NCBI RefSeq assembly: GCF_900129935.1
Contig: NZ_FQXJ01000010.1
Coordinates: 110,908 to 174,907 of the forward strand
Length of the DNA: 64,000 bases
From: Desulfosporosinus lacus DSM 15449
Lineage (GTDB): Bacteria; Bacillota; Desulfitobacteriia; Desulfitobacteriales; Desulfitobacteriaceae
Direction of reading: 5' to 3'
Below are positions 10,436 to 19,443 of this stretch, in pieces. The notes under the pieces were generated by a model. It had not been told where the DNA came from. It worked only from the letters and a program-made list of their open reading frames with translations, and did not search any database. Each line of letters starts with the position of its first letter. Position 1 is the first letter of the stretch. The position numbers and the translations under genes were made by a program.

Positions 10436-11932
10436 TCATTTCTTTTCTTGTTCTTTTAAGGCGGCCAATTCTTCTGAATATGATCTTTCAGCGATCTTAT
10501 GCCAAAGTTCAGCGCCTTTAATACCACATCTCTCTGGAACAAAAATCGGATCTAAGCCTAACTTCATCTGTGCTTCGTAGTCTTTTAAAGTAGCAAGACC
10601 GGGTTTTGTCAACAGTATGATGACGATAACATTGAACCAGGCCATGGCACCAACACCTGCGGAACCAAAATTCCAAACAACGTCAGCCGACATAATTGTA
10701 CTGATGAAAACCATAAAAACGATCCCAACCCTTGAAGCTGTGATAGCCATTTTGTAACCGTTGCCGTTACTGTTGTTTCTAAAGAGATAACCAACATTAG
10801 AATCTGTGTAAAAAGCATAAGCCAAAACAGTTGTAAAGGTAAAGAAACCCAAGGCAATGGCTACGAAGCCGCCGCCAACCCCTGGAATAAATGTATTAAC
10901 AGCTGATTGCGTAAAGTTCCCTGAAGCCACCCCCGGAAGAAATTCTGAAATGAATCCGCCGGCTGGATTAGCAACATTAAATGCATTTGTTGAAAGTATC
11001 ATGATGGCTGTCGCAGTACATACAAACAAAGTGTCAACATAAACTGAGAAAGCTTGAACAAGGCCTTGTTTTGCAGGATGTGATACTTCGGCAGCACCTG
11101 CAGCCTGAGCGCCTGTACCTTGACCCGCTTCATTAGAGAAAATGCCCCTCTTAACACCCCAGCTAATTGCTAATCCGAATACCGCACCATAGACTGAGTT
11201 CATGTTAAATGCAGAACTGAAGATTAGGCCGAAAACATATGGGATCTTAGAAAAGTTAGCAATCAACATAATTAATGCCAGAGCCACGTAAGCGATGGCC
11301 ATGAATGGAACGATCATTCCAGCTACTTTAGCGATTCTCTTGCCGCCGCCAAATATGATAAATCCAAGTAACCCTGAATATAGAACAGCAATAAATATTG
11401 GGTCTATACCGAAAGAAGCTTTTGCCGCAATAGCAAAGGAATTGGATTGAATCCCTGGAAGCAGGATGCCGCAAGATACCAAGGTAAGAATTGCAAAGGC
11501 AGCTCCTAAGCGCCTACTGCCTAAACCTTTTTCAATGTAGTAAGCGGGACCGCCGCGATACTCACCATGAATCTCTTGTTTCCACACCTGCGCTAACGCA
11601 GCTTCAATATAAGCTGAGCCCGCACCAAGGAAGGCTATCGCCCACATCCAGAAAACCGCACCAGGACCCCCGAAGAAGATAGCACTTGCAACACCTGTAA
11701 TGTTACCGGTACCTACACGTCCGCCCAGAGCCATTGCAAAACCCTGGAAGGACGAAACACCGTTTATGGAACTTTTACCCCTAAAAAGCAGTCTAACCAT
11801 GTCCTTGACCAAGCGCACCTGTGGAAATTTCATAAGCACTGAGAAATAAATACCGGCTGCCAAGCATAGGTAAATCATGACTTTACCCCAGAAGAAGTTA
11901 TCTACACTGGTTGACAAAGCTAGTAAATCCAT
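10436..11932 (-). CDS. AGCS family sodium:alanine/glycine symporter
   Basis: 498-residue polytopic carrier of the alanine/glycine:cation symporter family. Conserved pieces are FQGFAMALGGRVGTGNITGV near residue 65 and NEAGQGTGAQAAGAAEVSHP near residue 270. The ATG has AGGAGG 7 bases upstream. It lies 151 bases upstream of ald on the same strand, which points to alanine or glycine as the substrate. A short palindrome AAACGGCCGTTT lies about 55 bases upstream of the start and could be an operator. Confidence 0.92.
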   Translation of the reverse strand: MDLLALSTSVDNFFWGKVMIYLCLAAGIYFSVLMKFPQVRLVKDMVRLLFRGKSSINGVSSFQGFAMALGGRVGTGNITGVASAIFFGGPGAVFWMWAIAFLGAGSAYIEAALAQVWKQEIHGEYRGGPAYYIEKGLGSRRLGAAFAILTLVSCGILLPGIQSNSFAIAAKASFGIDPIFIAVLYSGLLGFIIFGGGKRIAKVAGMIVPFMAIAYVALALIMLIANFSKIPYVFGLIFSSAFNMNSVYGAVFGLAISWGVKRGIFSNEAGQGTGAQAAGAAEVSHPAKQGLVQAFSVYVDTLFVCTATAIMILSTNAFNVANPAGGFISEFLPGVASGNFTQSAVNTFIPGVGGGFVAIALGFFTFTTVLAYAFYTDSNVGYLFRNNSNGNGYKMAITASRVGIVFMVFISTIMSADVVWNFGSAGVGAMAWFNVIVIILLTKPGLATLKDYEAQMKLGLDPIFVPERCGIKGAELWHKIAERSYSEELAALKEQEKK

Positions 11933-12298
11933 TAAGCAACCTCCTGTAGTTTTTTATTAATATGCTGTCATGTATAGCCAAACGGCCGTTTTGATTACAC
12001 AAAACCAGCATAAACTAAAACATAAATTCAGATTGGCTTTTGCAATTTCATTCCATTCCTAGCTGGGTTACGTTATAATAAATTGGAACCACCTCTAATC
12101 AACTTAATTATCTCATAATTCAGAAATTTTGCTATTTAAATCCATGCTCAATCATCTGATAATATTGTCCTATAATTTAGTAAGCCTTATCAGAATATTG
12201 CACTTGAGTACAAATATTTTATACTGAACTCCATAAGTAAGTGGGCATGAGTATCCTTCAACTCATCGTTATTAACTGATTTTGAGGATGGTAATAGC
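11933..12298. other. divergent promoter region, AGCS carrier / response regulator
   Basis: 366 AT-rich bases with no gene. The perfect 12-base palindrome AAACGGCCGTTT near 11980 is followed by TTGATTACAC, which partly resembles the CGTTTTGCTACA of the betaine motif. This resemblance is weak. Confidence 0.4.
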
Positions 12299-13348
12299 AT
12301 GTATAAAGTATTACTGGTTGATGATGAGGAATTAGAGCGCAAGATTTTATGGTTAACCTTACAAAACTCCAACCTTCCTATCACAATATTAGGAGAAGCT
12401 GGCAACGGACGAGAAGCCTTAGAAAAGGTCCATCTCACACGCCCTGATTTGATTATCATGGATATTAAAATGCCTGGAATTGATGGTATAGAAGCAACCC
12501 GACAAATTAAGGCACTTTACCCTGCCACAGAAGTCATTATTTTAACAGCCTACGGTAAATTCTCTTATTCTCAACAGGCTATAAGAGCTCAAGCCACAGA
12601 TTATTTACTCAAACCAATTCAACCACACCAACTAATTGAGGCTGTAAAACTTGCTTTAGAGAGGCTTTCCCACAAAAAGTTTCAATCCTGCCCTGTCATG
12701 GATTTGACAATCCTAGAAGAGCAACTAAAGACAAGAAATCTTAAGGAGAGCAAACGTCAATTGACGTTACTTCTTGAACTTCTTGCAACTTCAAATCCTA
12801 TTCCACTAGCCCCTCTTCTAAATTCTTTCGCCTTACGAATCATGGTCATCGTAACACAATCAGTCTTTTCTGCGGGTGCTGATCCCGCCAAGGTAACTTC
12901 ATTTGAAAATGACCTTGCTCAAGATTTGCGCCATGTCTCGTCCCTTGAAGACCTGAAATCTTGGGGAGAAACAATGTTGGAAAAATGTATCGGTTTATTA
13001 AGCTTAAATCAACAGTTTGATCAAGGCCAGCTCTTAGTGCGCAAAGCTATGGACTATGTAGAATTAAACTATGCTAATAATATTTCACTAAATATGGTGG
13101 CAGCATATGTCCACGTCAGTCCAGCATATCTAAGTCGGATCTTTAATAAGAAAACAGGCGGAAGTTTAACAGACTATCTGGCCCAAATACGGCTCAAAAA
13201 GGCCAAACAACAATTGCGCCTGACAGTTGCAACCATTGACCAAATTGCCGCCGCTAACGGTTTTAATTCCAGCAGTTATTTTTCCACTATTTTTAAGAAA
13301 AACGAAGGTGTTACTCCGTCCGAGTACCGAGCGAATCATACGATTTAA
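12299..13348 (+). CDS. response regulator with AraC-type DNA-binding domain (YesN type)
   Basis: 349-residue regulator. Residues 1-120 form the receiver domain with phospho-acceptor D55 (LIIMDIKMPGIDG), and residues about 245-349 contain two AraC-type helix-turn-helix units (NMVAAYVHVSPAYLSRIFNK and QIAAANGFNSSSYFSTIFKK). The middle is less conserved, as usual for YesN-like proteins. It probably pairs with the PocR kinase at 7729: the types match and no other orphan kinase of this class lies nearby. Likely targets are the alanine genes between them and the betaine genes beside the kinase. Confidence 0.9.
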   Translation: MYKVLLVDDEELERKILWLTLQNSNLPITILGEAGNGREALEKVHLTRPDLIIMDIKMPGIDGIEATRQIKALYPATEVIILTAYGKFSYSQQAIRAQATDYLLKPIQPHQLIEAVKLALERLSHKKFQSCPVMDLTILEEQLKTRNLKESKRQLTLLLELLATSNPIPLAPLLNSFALRIMVIVTQSVFSAGADPAKVTSFENDLAQDLRHVSSLEDLKSWGETMLEKCIGLLSLNQQFDQGQLLVRKAMDYVELNYANNISLNMVAAYVHVSPAYLSRIFNKKTGGSLTDYLAQIRLKKAKQQLRLTVATIDQIAAANGFNSSSYFSTIFKKNEGVTPSEYRANHTI

Positions 13349-13374
13349 TAATAGGGATCAGCTTAGCATAAATA

Positions 13375-13414
13375 AATAGGGACTTAACACTAATTAAAGC
13401 GTTAAGTCCCTATT
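13375..13414. terminator. bidirectional terminator
   Basis: AATAGGGACTTAAC (13375-13388) pairs over 14 bp with GTTAAGTCCCTATT (13401-13414), placed between the convergent response regulator and trkA-like gene. Confidence 0.88.
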
Positions 13415-13440
13415 ATTACTTTCATCAACTGCTTAAATAT

Positions 13441-14091
13441 TTAGTCTGGCAACTTAGAAAGGGCTTTTTTGTTGCAGACAATTACTAAAATATCTCTTTC
13501 CTCAACTACTTCATTTGCGCCTGGGGCAATGACAATCTCCTCTCGGCCTTTTTTAATCGCCACCACATTAATTTTATAAACCGCCCGCAAATTTAGTTTC
13601 CCTATTGATTTATTGACGAACTGGGCAGGAGCAATTATTTCGAAAATGCTGTAGTCTAAGGACAATTCTATGAAATCCATAACATTGGTTCTAATTAGAT
13701 TGTTGGCCAGGCGAATCCCCATATCTTGTTCTGGATAAACAATTTTATCTGCCCCAATTTTCTCTAATACCTTTCCATGTTGGACCGACTGGGCCTTAGC
13801 GACAACATAGGGGATTCCCATTTCTTTGAGCATCAAGGTGATTAATATATTGGCTTCAAGATCATCTCCGATTGCTACAATCGCCACATCTACATTCCGC
13901 ACCCCTAATCCTCGGAGCGTCTCTTCCTCACGTGCATCAGCCTGCACTGCTTGGGTCACATCCTGCATGATGGCCTGAACAGCATGTTCGTTTTTATCTA
14001 AGGCAAGGACTTCGTGACCTAAGGCAGTGAGGGTCTTGGCGACACTCGTTCCGAATCGTCCTAAGCCAATTACTACAAATTGTTTGCGCAC
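13441..14091 (-). CDS. TrkA/KtrA-type potassium channel regulatory subunit
   Basis: 216-residue cytosolic RCK protein that gates a Trk/Ktr potassium channel by binding nucleotides. The N-terminal RCK domain has the Rossmann motif VIGLGRFGTSVA at residues 7-18 and acidic residues typical of NAD or ATP binding. The C-terminal part (about 135-216) matches the RCK_C domain that in KtrA also binds c-di-AMP. It follows the trkH-like gene by 12 bases, so the two are co-expressed subunits of one system. Confidence 0.92.
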   Translation of the reverse strand: MRKQFVVIGLGRFGTSVAKTLTALGHEVLALDKNEHAVQAIMQDVTQAVQADAREEETLRGLGVRNVDVAIVAIGDDLEANILITLMLKEMGIPYVVAKAQSVQHGKVLEKIGADKIVYPEQDMGIRLANNLIRTNVMDFIELSLDYSIFEIIAPAQFVNKSIGKLNLRAVYKINVVAIKKGREEIVIAPGANEVVEERDILVIVCNKKALSKLPD

Positions 14092-14103
14092 TTATTTCTC
14101 CTC

Positions 14104-15438
14104 CTAACCAATTAATATTCGTTCATCCGGATACTTAACGTGGGCTGCTTGTTTATCTCTTTTCTGGGAAAGTACAAACGCCAAGGTTAGCGGTCCCAAC
14201 CGCCCTATAAACATCGTTAAAATAATCGCCATTTTACCAACCTCGGAAAGAGTCGGCGTGATTCCTAAAGAAAGGCCCACTGTACCAAAGGCAGATGTTA
14301 CTTCGAAAAGAACGGTCATTAAATCTGAGTTTTCAGTGTGTGAAAGAATCGATAATATTAAGAAAATCAAAAATGCGGCTGAAGTCGTAACTGCCCAAGC
14401 TTTTCGAATAACATCCTTAGGTAAAGTCCGTCCCTCTAAAACAACATGAGGATCACTGCGATAGGTACTTAAGACAGATAAAATGATGGATATAAACGTT
14501 GTTGTTTTAATTCCTCCGCCCGTTCCTCCAGGAGAGGCTCCAATAAACATGAGCACAATCATTGAGAGTAACGTTGTGTCATACATACCCGCCAGATTGA
14601 TGGTGTTAAATCCTGCTGTCCGAGGAGAAACCGATTGAAAGAAGGCCGCCAGAACCTTTGTCCCTAAAGGGAGTGGCCCTAAGGTCTTTGGATTAGTAAA
14701 TTCCATGATGAAAATAAATACTGCCCCTAAAAGAATAAGGACTCCGGAAACCTGAAGGACAATTTTTGTATGAAGTCTAAACTTTTTCCGGTGTGCCAAT
14801 AGTTCTGCCATAACAATAAAGCCCAATCCTCCGCAAATAATTAAAAGCATGATCGTAATATTAACGATGGGATCCCCGACGTAAGCAGTAAGACTAGAAT
14901 AATTACCCATAAGATCAAAACCCGCGTTATTAAACGCTGAAATGGAATGAAAGACACCATAATAAAGCGCTTTACTCCAACCAAAATCAGGATACCAGCG
15001 TAAGGTTAGAATGAGGGCACCAATCGCTTCTATAGCAAAGGAAATCTGCAGGACATGCTTAGTCAATCGAACGATCCCCTCGACTGAAACTTGGTTTAGC
15101 GCCTCTTGCAACAACAATCGTTCCTTAAGGGTGATTTTTTTCCCTAGAATCATGGCAAACAGAGTAGCAAAGGTCATAAAACCGAGTCCACCTACTTGAA
15201 TCAACAAAAGAATGACCCCTTGCCCAAAGAGCGTGAATGTCGTCGCTGTATCCACAACCACTAAACCTGTAACACAAACCGCCGAGGTTGCTGTAAAGAC
15301 AGCATTCAAAAAAGGTAAGCCCAATCCATCCTGAGTGGCTTGAGGCAAGGTCAGCAATAACGCCCCAAACATAATAAGAACAGCAAATCCCGAAACTAAT
15401 ACTCGAGATGGTGACATGATTTTTCCTAAAGCGTTCAA
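14104..15438 (-). CDS. TrkH/KtrB-type potassium channel subunit
   Basis: 444-residue membrane subunit of a Ktr/Trk potassium uptake system. Four selectivity-filter-like loops are visible, for example TSAVCVTGLV, FNNAGFDLMG, PRTAGFNTIN and TSAFGTVGLS, each with the central glycine. Length fits KtrB more than the longer proteobacterial TrkH. It lies between kdpE (27-base gap) and the trkA-like gene, an arrangement that puts a Ktr system under the control of KdpDE. Confidence 0.92.
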   Translation of the reverse strand: MNALGKIMSPSRVLVSGFAVLIMFGALLLTLPQATQDGLGLPFLNAVFTATSAVCVTGLVVVDTATTFTLFGQGVILLLIQVGGLGFMTFATLFAMILGKKITLKERLLLQEALNQVSVEGIVRLTKHVLQISFAIEAIGALILTLRWYPDFGWSKALYYGVFHSISAFNNAGFDLMGNYSSLTAYVGDPIVNITIMLLIICGGLGFIVMAELLAHRKKFRLHTKIVLQVSGVLILLGAVFIFIMEFTNPKTLGPLPLGTKVLAAFFQSVSPRTAGFNTINLAGMYDTTLLSMIVLMFIGASPGGTGGGIKTTTFISIILSVLSTYRSDPHVVLEGRTLPKDVIRKAWAVTTSAAFLIFLILSILSHTENSDLMTVLFEVTSAFGTVGLSLGITPTLSEVGKMAIILTMFIGRLGPLTLAFVLSQKRDKQAAHVKYPDERILIG

Positions 15439-15465
15439 TCCCTTTTCCCTCCAAGTGAGTCTGCA

Positions 15466-16149
15466 TTACAACAATCGATATCCTACCCCGGGTTCGGTAA
15501 TAATATGCCGTGGGCGGGATGGGTCACGTTCCAGCTTTCGCCTTATTTGTCCAATATAAACCCGCAAATACTGTACTTCCTTCTCATAGGACGGCCCCCA
15601 TACTGTGCGAAGTAAATAACTGTGAGTGATAACTTTTCCGGCATTAATCGCTAGATTTTTCACGATTTCATATTCCGTTAAAGTAAGCTTAATCTCTTGA
15701 TCATCCCTTGAAACCCGCCGATGTACTAAATCAAGGGTTAAGTCTTCAAAATGCAAAATAGGCTGCTCCTCTACACCAATAGTATGGCGCATTGCCGCTC
15801 GGATTCTTGCTAACAATTCACCCATGCCAAAGGGTTTCGTCACATAGTCATCCGCTCCCCAGTCTAAGGCCGTAATTTTATCACCCTCTTGTTCCTTGAC
15901 CGAAAGAATGATAATTGGCACTTTAGTCCATTCTCGCAACTGACGCACGACGTCTAACCCATCAATATCCGGTAACCCTATATCAAGGATTACTAAGTCC
16001 GGGCTGAACATTGCGACTGCATCAAGACCTTCTCTACCCGTCTTAGCGTCTTTTACAACATATCCGTGACTGGTTAAGGCCACCCGCAAAAATCGCCGGA
16101 TCTGTGTATCATCATCAACAATCAAAATTCTTTGACCTTTATTTTCCAT
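15466..16149 (-). CDS. kdpE: OmpR-family response regulator KdpE
   Basis: 227-residue response regulator with receiver domain (phospho-acceptor D56 in VILDIGLPDIDG) and a winged-helix DNA-binding domain from about residue 130. It is the partner of KdpD: the two genes overlap by 11 bases. In classic systems KdpE activates kdpFABC in potassium limitation, but no kdpFABC is present nearby and the downstream genes are a Ktr channel instead. Confidence 0.93.
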   Translation of the reverse strand: MENKGQRILIVDDDTQIRRFLRVALTSHGYVVKDAKTGREGLDAVAMFSPDLVILDIGLPDIDGLDVVRQLREWTKVPIIILSVKEQEGDKITALDWGADDYVTKPFGMGELLARIRAAMRHTIGVEEQPILHFEDLTLDLVHRRVSRDDQEIKLTLTEYEIVKNLAINAGKVITHSYLLRTVWGPSYEKEVQYLRVYIGQIRRKLERDPSRPRHIITEPGVGYRLL

Positions 16150-18826
16150 CTTGCTCTCCTTTATTCATCTCAGGAACAACACCGAGAAATTGGTCAGTTA
16201 TTGGTAAGGTGAATGTAATTGTCACGCCACCCAGTTTATTGTTTTCGGCCCAAATCTCACCGCCATGAGCTTCAATAAGTCCTTTACAAATTGCCAACCC
16301 GAGCCCCGTTCCACTCACTTGCAGAGGGGAACTAAGTCGATAAAACTTATCAAAGACCTTGCTTAAATCCGCTTCAGGAATGCTATGGCCCCGATTAGCG
16401 ACTACAATCTCTAACTGCTTTCCTTGTTGCCGAATCGCTATCATTATTTTGCTAGCGGCTTCGGAGTACTTAAGTGCATTATCCAGCAGGTTGATCAACA
16501 CTTGCTCTATCAAAATCCCATCTGCTTGCACCAAAGGTAAGCCTTCCTGGATATCAATGTCTAAAGGCCGTCGAGTTAAGGCGTCTCCAAGCCTATTAAT
16601 CGCCACTCCAATGATATCTTGAAGATCGCACCATTCTTTATTTAATCGAAGCATACCACTTTCCAGCCGTGCCATATCTAATAAGTTACTAATAAATCGA
16701 TTCATTCGCTCTGCCCCATGCAGAATTGTTTTCAGCAACTCCTTGCGGACCTCAGGACTATAGACGACATTTCGATCTTCTAGAAGTCCGGTGACGGCCC
16801 CAATAATGGAGGCGAGAGGTGTCCGTAAATCATGAGAAATTGAATTAAAAAGGGCCGTGCGTAAACGTTCAGACTCTACTAAGGAAAGGGACTCTCTGGC
16901 TTGTTCCGCTAATTTAACTCGATTGATAGCCATGGCAGCTAATCCCGTAAAGGCTTCTAATAAGCGGATTCGCTCAGGGTCAAAATGTTCTTTACGTTCA
17001 TTGCTATAAATCCCAAGAACTCCTTGGGTTCCCTGTTCTGTACTCAGTGGCAAATACAGGGCCTTAGCAGTGCCGAAGGTCTCCGTTCCTATGCCCGCTT
17101 TTTGTCCCCTTTCATAGACCCAGGCGGCAACTGAAAGTTCACTGTTATCTAAGAAACTCTTAAGTCCAGAGTCTTTTCTCAGCACCAATTGAGCCTTTTC
17201 ATTAGGTAAAAGCAACATGACTTGCCCCTCCAAGGTTTTGGAGATATTACTAACAATACAATCTAACACTGCATCCAGGTTATCGACTGCTGCGATATCT
17301 CGACTTAGAGAATATAGTGCTGAAATGCTGCTCTCGCGCTGCCGTGAATAATTCACTTGTTTTCTCAACCGATCTGATAGAGTTCCGGTAATAAAACCAA
17401 CTAACATAAAAATAGCAAAGCTGATTAAATACCGGAGATCAGCAACCGTAAATTTAAATATGGGAGGAACAAAAAAAAGATCAAAGGCAATCGTTCCTAT
17501 TAACCCAGTGGCGATAGCGGGAAGAGTTCCCCAGCGGGCCGCACTAATTAGAATAGGGAGTATATAGGCTAAAGAAATATTAACCAGTCCTAAAAATGGA
17601 CTTACTAAGCTAAAAAATAGCGTCATTACCATCACCATCAAGCTAGAAACCAGATAAGGAAGGATTTTTGGAGAAGCCCATCGTTGGGTATTAGTTCCTG
17701 CTTCTTCCCCATTCTTCACTTCCTGAACTTGAGCTGGTCCTGTCTCTTGTTGGCTTCCAGGGATAACATGAATACTAATACCCTGACTTTGCCGAATCAC
17801 TTTGTCCACGACCGACCCATTAATTATCTCCCAAAAACGCGTATGCTCAGGTTTTCCAATAATAATCTGTGAAACATTGTGTTTTCTAGCTGTCTCTAAG
17901 ATAGCTTCTGCGACACTGTCTCCAGTCATTCCAATAATTTCTGCTCCCAGTTCCTCTGCCAAGCGAAGATTTTTAGCCATTGAATCTTTCTCAGCCTCAC
18001 TGCCGGGAAACCGTCGCAGAGTTTCCACGTGCACAGCAAATAATTCTCCTTGTACCTTCTCTGTCATTCTTTTTGCAATCCGAATCACCTGAGCTGAGAA
18101 GGGGCTGGCACTTATACAAACCAAAATCTTTTCTCCCGTTGGCCATGGTCCATTAATTCCATGGACTCGCCTATAGGATTCTAGCTGGCGATCCACTCGT
18201 TGAGCTGTATAGCGAAGGGCTAACTCCCTCAGAGCGTTGATATTACCAGGACGAAAGAAGTTTTTGAAACCTTCTGTTTCTCGGTCGGGAACATGCACCT
18301 TGCCATCTTTTAACCTTTGAATTAACTCCTCGGGCGGGATATCAATCAGCTGAATTTGGGACGCCGTTTCTAGGACTTGGTCGGGAACTGTCTCCCGCAC
18401 AGTAACTCCAGTAATTTGGGTTACTATATCGTTGAGTGTCTCTAAGTCCTGAATATTCAAGGTCGCGTAAACGTTGATCCCCGCTGACAATAATTCTTTG
18501 ACATCCATGTATCGTTTTCTGTGCCGCGATCCTTCTACATTAGAGTGGGCAAGTTCATCAATCAAGACAAGTTGAGGACTACGTGTCAAGACTGCATCCA
18601 AATCCATTTCTCGAAGAATCTTACCCCTATGGTCTTGAGATCTCCAGGGAATGACGGTTAAACCTTTGAGCATCCCCTCGGTATCCCCTCTGCCATGAGT
18701 TTCTACTAAACCCACAACCACATCTATACCTTCCGACAATCTGCCTAAGGCCGCTTCTAGCATCGCATAAGTTTTCCCGACCCCTGACGCAGCACCTAAG
18801 AAAATCGTTAGTTTTCCCTTTGCCAT
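16139..18826 (-). CDS. kdpD: sensor histidine kinase KdpD
   Basis: 895-residue full-length KdpD. Residues 1-210 are the KdpD domain with Walker A GAASGVGKT at 11-19. Residues about 230-360 are a universal-stress-protein domain. Four closely spaced membrane spans (DUF4118) lie at about 385-490, followed by a GAF domain. The HisKA box SHDLRTPL is near residue 665 and the HATPase motifs (LLDNALKYS, GTGLGLAI) are at the C-terminus. It senses potassium supply or turgor. It is first in the kdpD-kdpE-trkH-trkA operon, and its promoter must lie in or beyond the decayed ABC fragment just upstream. Confidence 0.95.
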   Translation of the reverse strand: MAKGKLTIFLGAASGVGKTYAMLEAALGRLSEGIDVVVGLVETHGRGDTEGMLKGLTVIPWRSQDHRGKILREMDLDAVLTRSPQLVLIDELAHSNVEGSRHRKRYMDVKELLSAGINVYATLNIQDLETLNDIVTQITGVTVRETVPDQVLETASQIQLIDIPPEELIQRLKDGKVHVPDRETEGFKNFFRPGNINALRELALRYTAQRVDRQLESYRRVHGINGPWPTGEKILVCISASPFSAQVIRIAKRMTEKVQGELFAVHVETLRRFPGSEAEKDSMAKNLRLAEELGAEIIGMTGDSVAEAILETARKHNVSQIIIGKPEHTRFWEIINGSVVDKVIRQSQGISIHVIPGSQQETGPAQVQEVKNGEEAGTNTQRWASPKILPYLVSSLMVMVMTLFFSLVSPFLGLVNISLAYILPILISAARWGTLPAIATGLIGTIAFDLFFVPPIFKFTVADLRYLISFAIFMLVGFITGTLSDRLRKQVNYSRQRESSISALYSLSRDIAAVDNLDAVLDCIVSNISKTLEGQVMLLLPNEKAQLVLRKDSGLKSFLDNSELSVAAWVYERGQKAGIGTETFGTAKALYLPLSTEQGTQGVLGIYSNERKEHFDPERIRLLEAFTGLAAMAINRVKLAEQARESLSLVESERLRTALFNSISHDLRTPLASIIGAVTGLLEDRNVVYSPEVRKELLKTILHGAERMNRFISNLLDMARLESGMLRLNKEWCDLQDIIGVAINRLGDALTRRPLDIDIQEGLPLVQADGILIEQVLINLLDNALKYSEAASKIMIAIRQQGKQLEIVVANRGHSIPEADLSKVFDKFYRLSSPLQVSGTGLGLAICKGLIEAHGGEIWAENNKLGGVTITFTLPITDQFLGVVPEMNKGEQDGK

Positions 18827-18949
18827 TACATCACCCTTAATTTATTCGTACATCTCTATTGTCTAACAAACCCAATCTTTAATACTGAATATAAGCCTTA
18901 TTATAAATCTATTATCCATATAAAAGTCATAAAGAATTAAGAAAGGACC

Positions 18950-19132
18950 ATAAAGAAAATATAAATATTTATATCCCATTCCGGGTAATGCGTATTGACG
19001 ATGCAAGACAGGCCACGTTCCCTGACCAGCCTCCTGATAAGGTTGATAATCATAAAACTGATTCCTAAAGTCCAGAGGTGACTCCGGTTCATCGAGAACC
19101 AGCACCTTAGGGTCACTCGCTAGCGCCCTGGC
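18950..19132 (-). pseudogene. remnant of an ABC-transporter ATPase gene, truncated and frameshifted
   Basis: From 19132 the minus strand reads ARALASDPKVLVLDEPESPLDFRNQF, matching the region after the signature motif through Walker B of a FecE-type ATPase. After FRNQ a +1 shift gives MIINLIRRLVRERGLSCIVN and THYPEW, the expected continuation with the switch histidine. The gene therefore has a frameshift, lacks its N-terminal half and stops after the H-loop. The upstream break coincides with a GTGAACTCGTTCAACTAAAG motif. It resembles the intact ATPase at 19444 but is clearly not a copy of its exact sequence. Confidence 0.75.
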
Positions 19133-19133
19133 A

Positions 19134-19153
19134 GTGAACTCGTTCAACTAAAG
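19134..19153. repeat. 20-base interspersed motif, copy 1
   Basis: GTGAACTCGTTCAACTAAAG occurs here and, identically, at 26399-26418; a close variant is at 53454-53473. In this copy it is followed by TTGAAC, making the perfect palindrome GTTCAACTAAAGTTGAAC, and it marks the point where homology of the broken ATPase ends. Confidence 0.6.
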
Positions 19154-19443
19154 TTGAACATCGAGACTTCGGTGACGATAGTCTCCGGTGGAGATTATCG
19201 CCGAAAGCGCACGGCCCGTAACGAATACAATTGCCCTGAGGGTAGACTTACTCAGAAGGAGCAGATCCACATACGAGTACTTTCGCGACGAAGGGTGGAG
19301 TCTACCCCCACCGAAGCAGAGTACGGGGTCCTACTCCCACTTGCCACTCCATGCAAAAAGCCTCTCAACCGATTGGTCAAGAAGCTTAAAATACTGATCA
19401 AAATTTGCTCACCACCACTAATACCTCATCTTGCAAAGACTCA
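19137..19443. other. non-coding block next to the ABC remnant, possible element remnant
   Basis: About 300 bases of more GC-rich sequence than the surroundings. It contains the hairpin 19176-19200 and CGAAGGGTGGAGT...ACCCCCACCGAAG around 19290, which can also fold. Short open frames cross it but have no ribosome binding site and no recognisable product. It may be what remains of an element that interrupted the ATPase gene. Confidence 0.4.
19176..19200. repeat. 25-base hairpin, related to 63601-63625
   Basis: CGATA-g-TCTCC-ggt-GGAGA-t-TATCG folds into a stem of two 5-bp blocks. The sequence at 63601 has CGATA-g-TGTCC-tgt-GGACA-g-TATCG, where one C-G pair is replaced by G-C, and both are followed by CCGA. 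The paired change supports a conserved structure. Confidence 0.55.

Noticed and set aside
18863..19147. Intact 94-codon gene for an ABC ATPase
   Set aside because: The second half is out of frame with the family, the N-terminal half is absent and no ribosome binding site is present; listed as a pseudogene.
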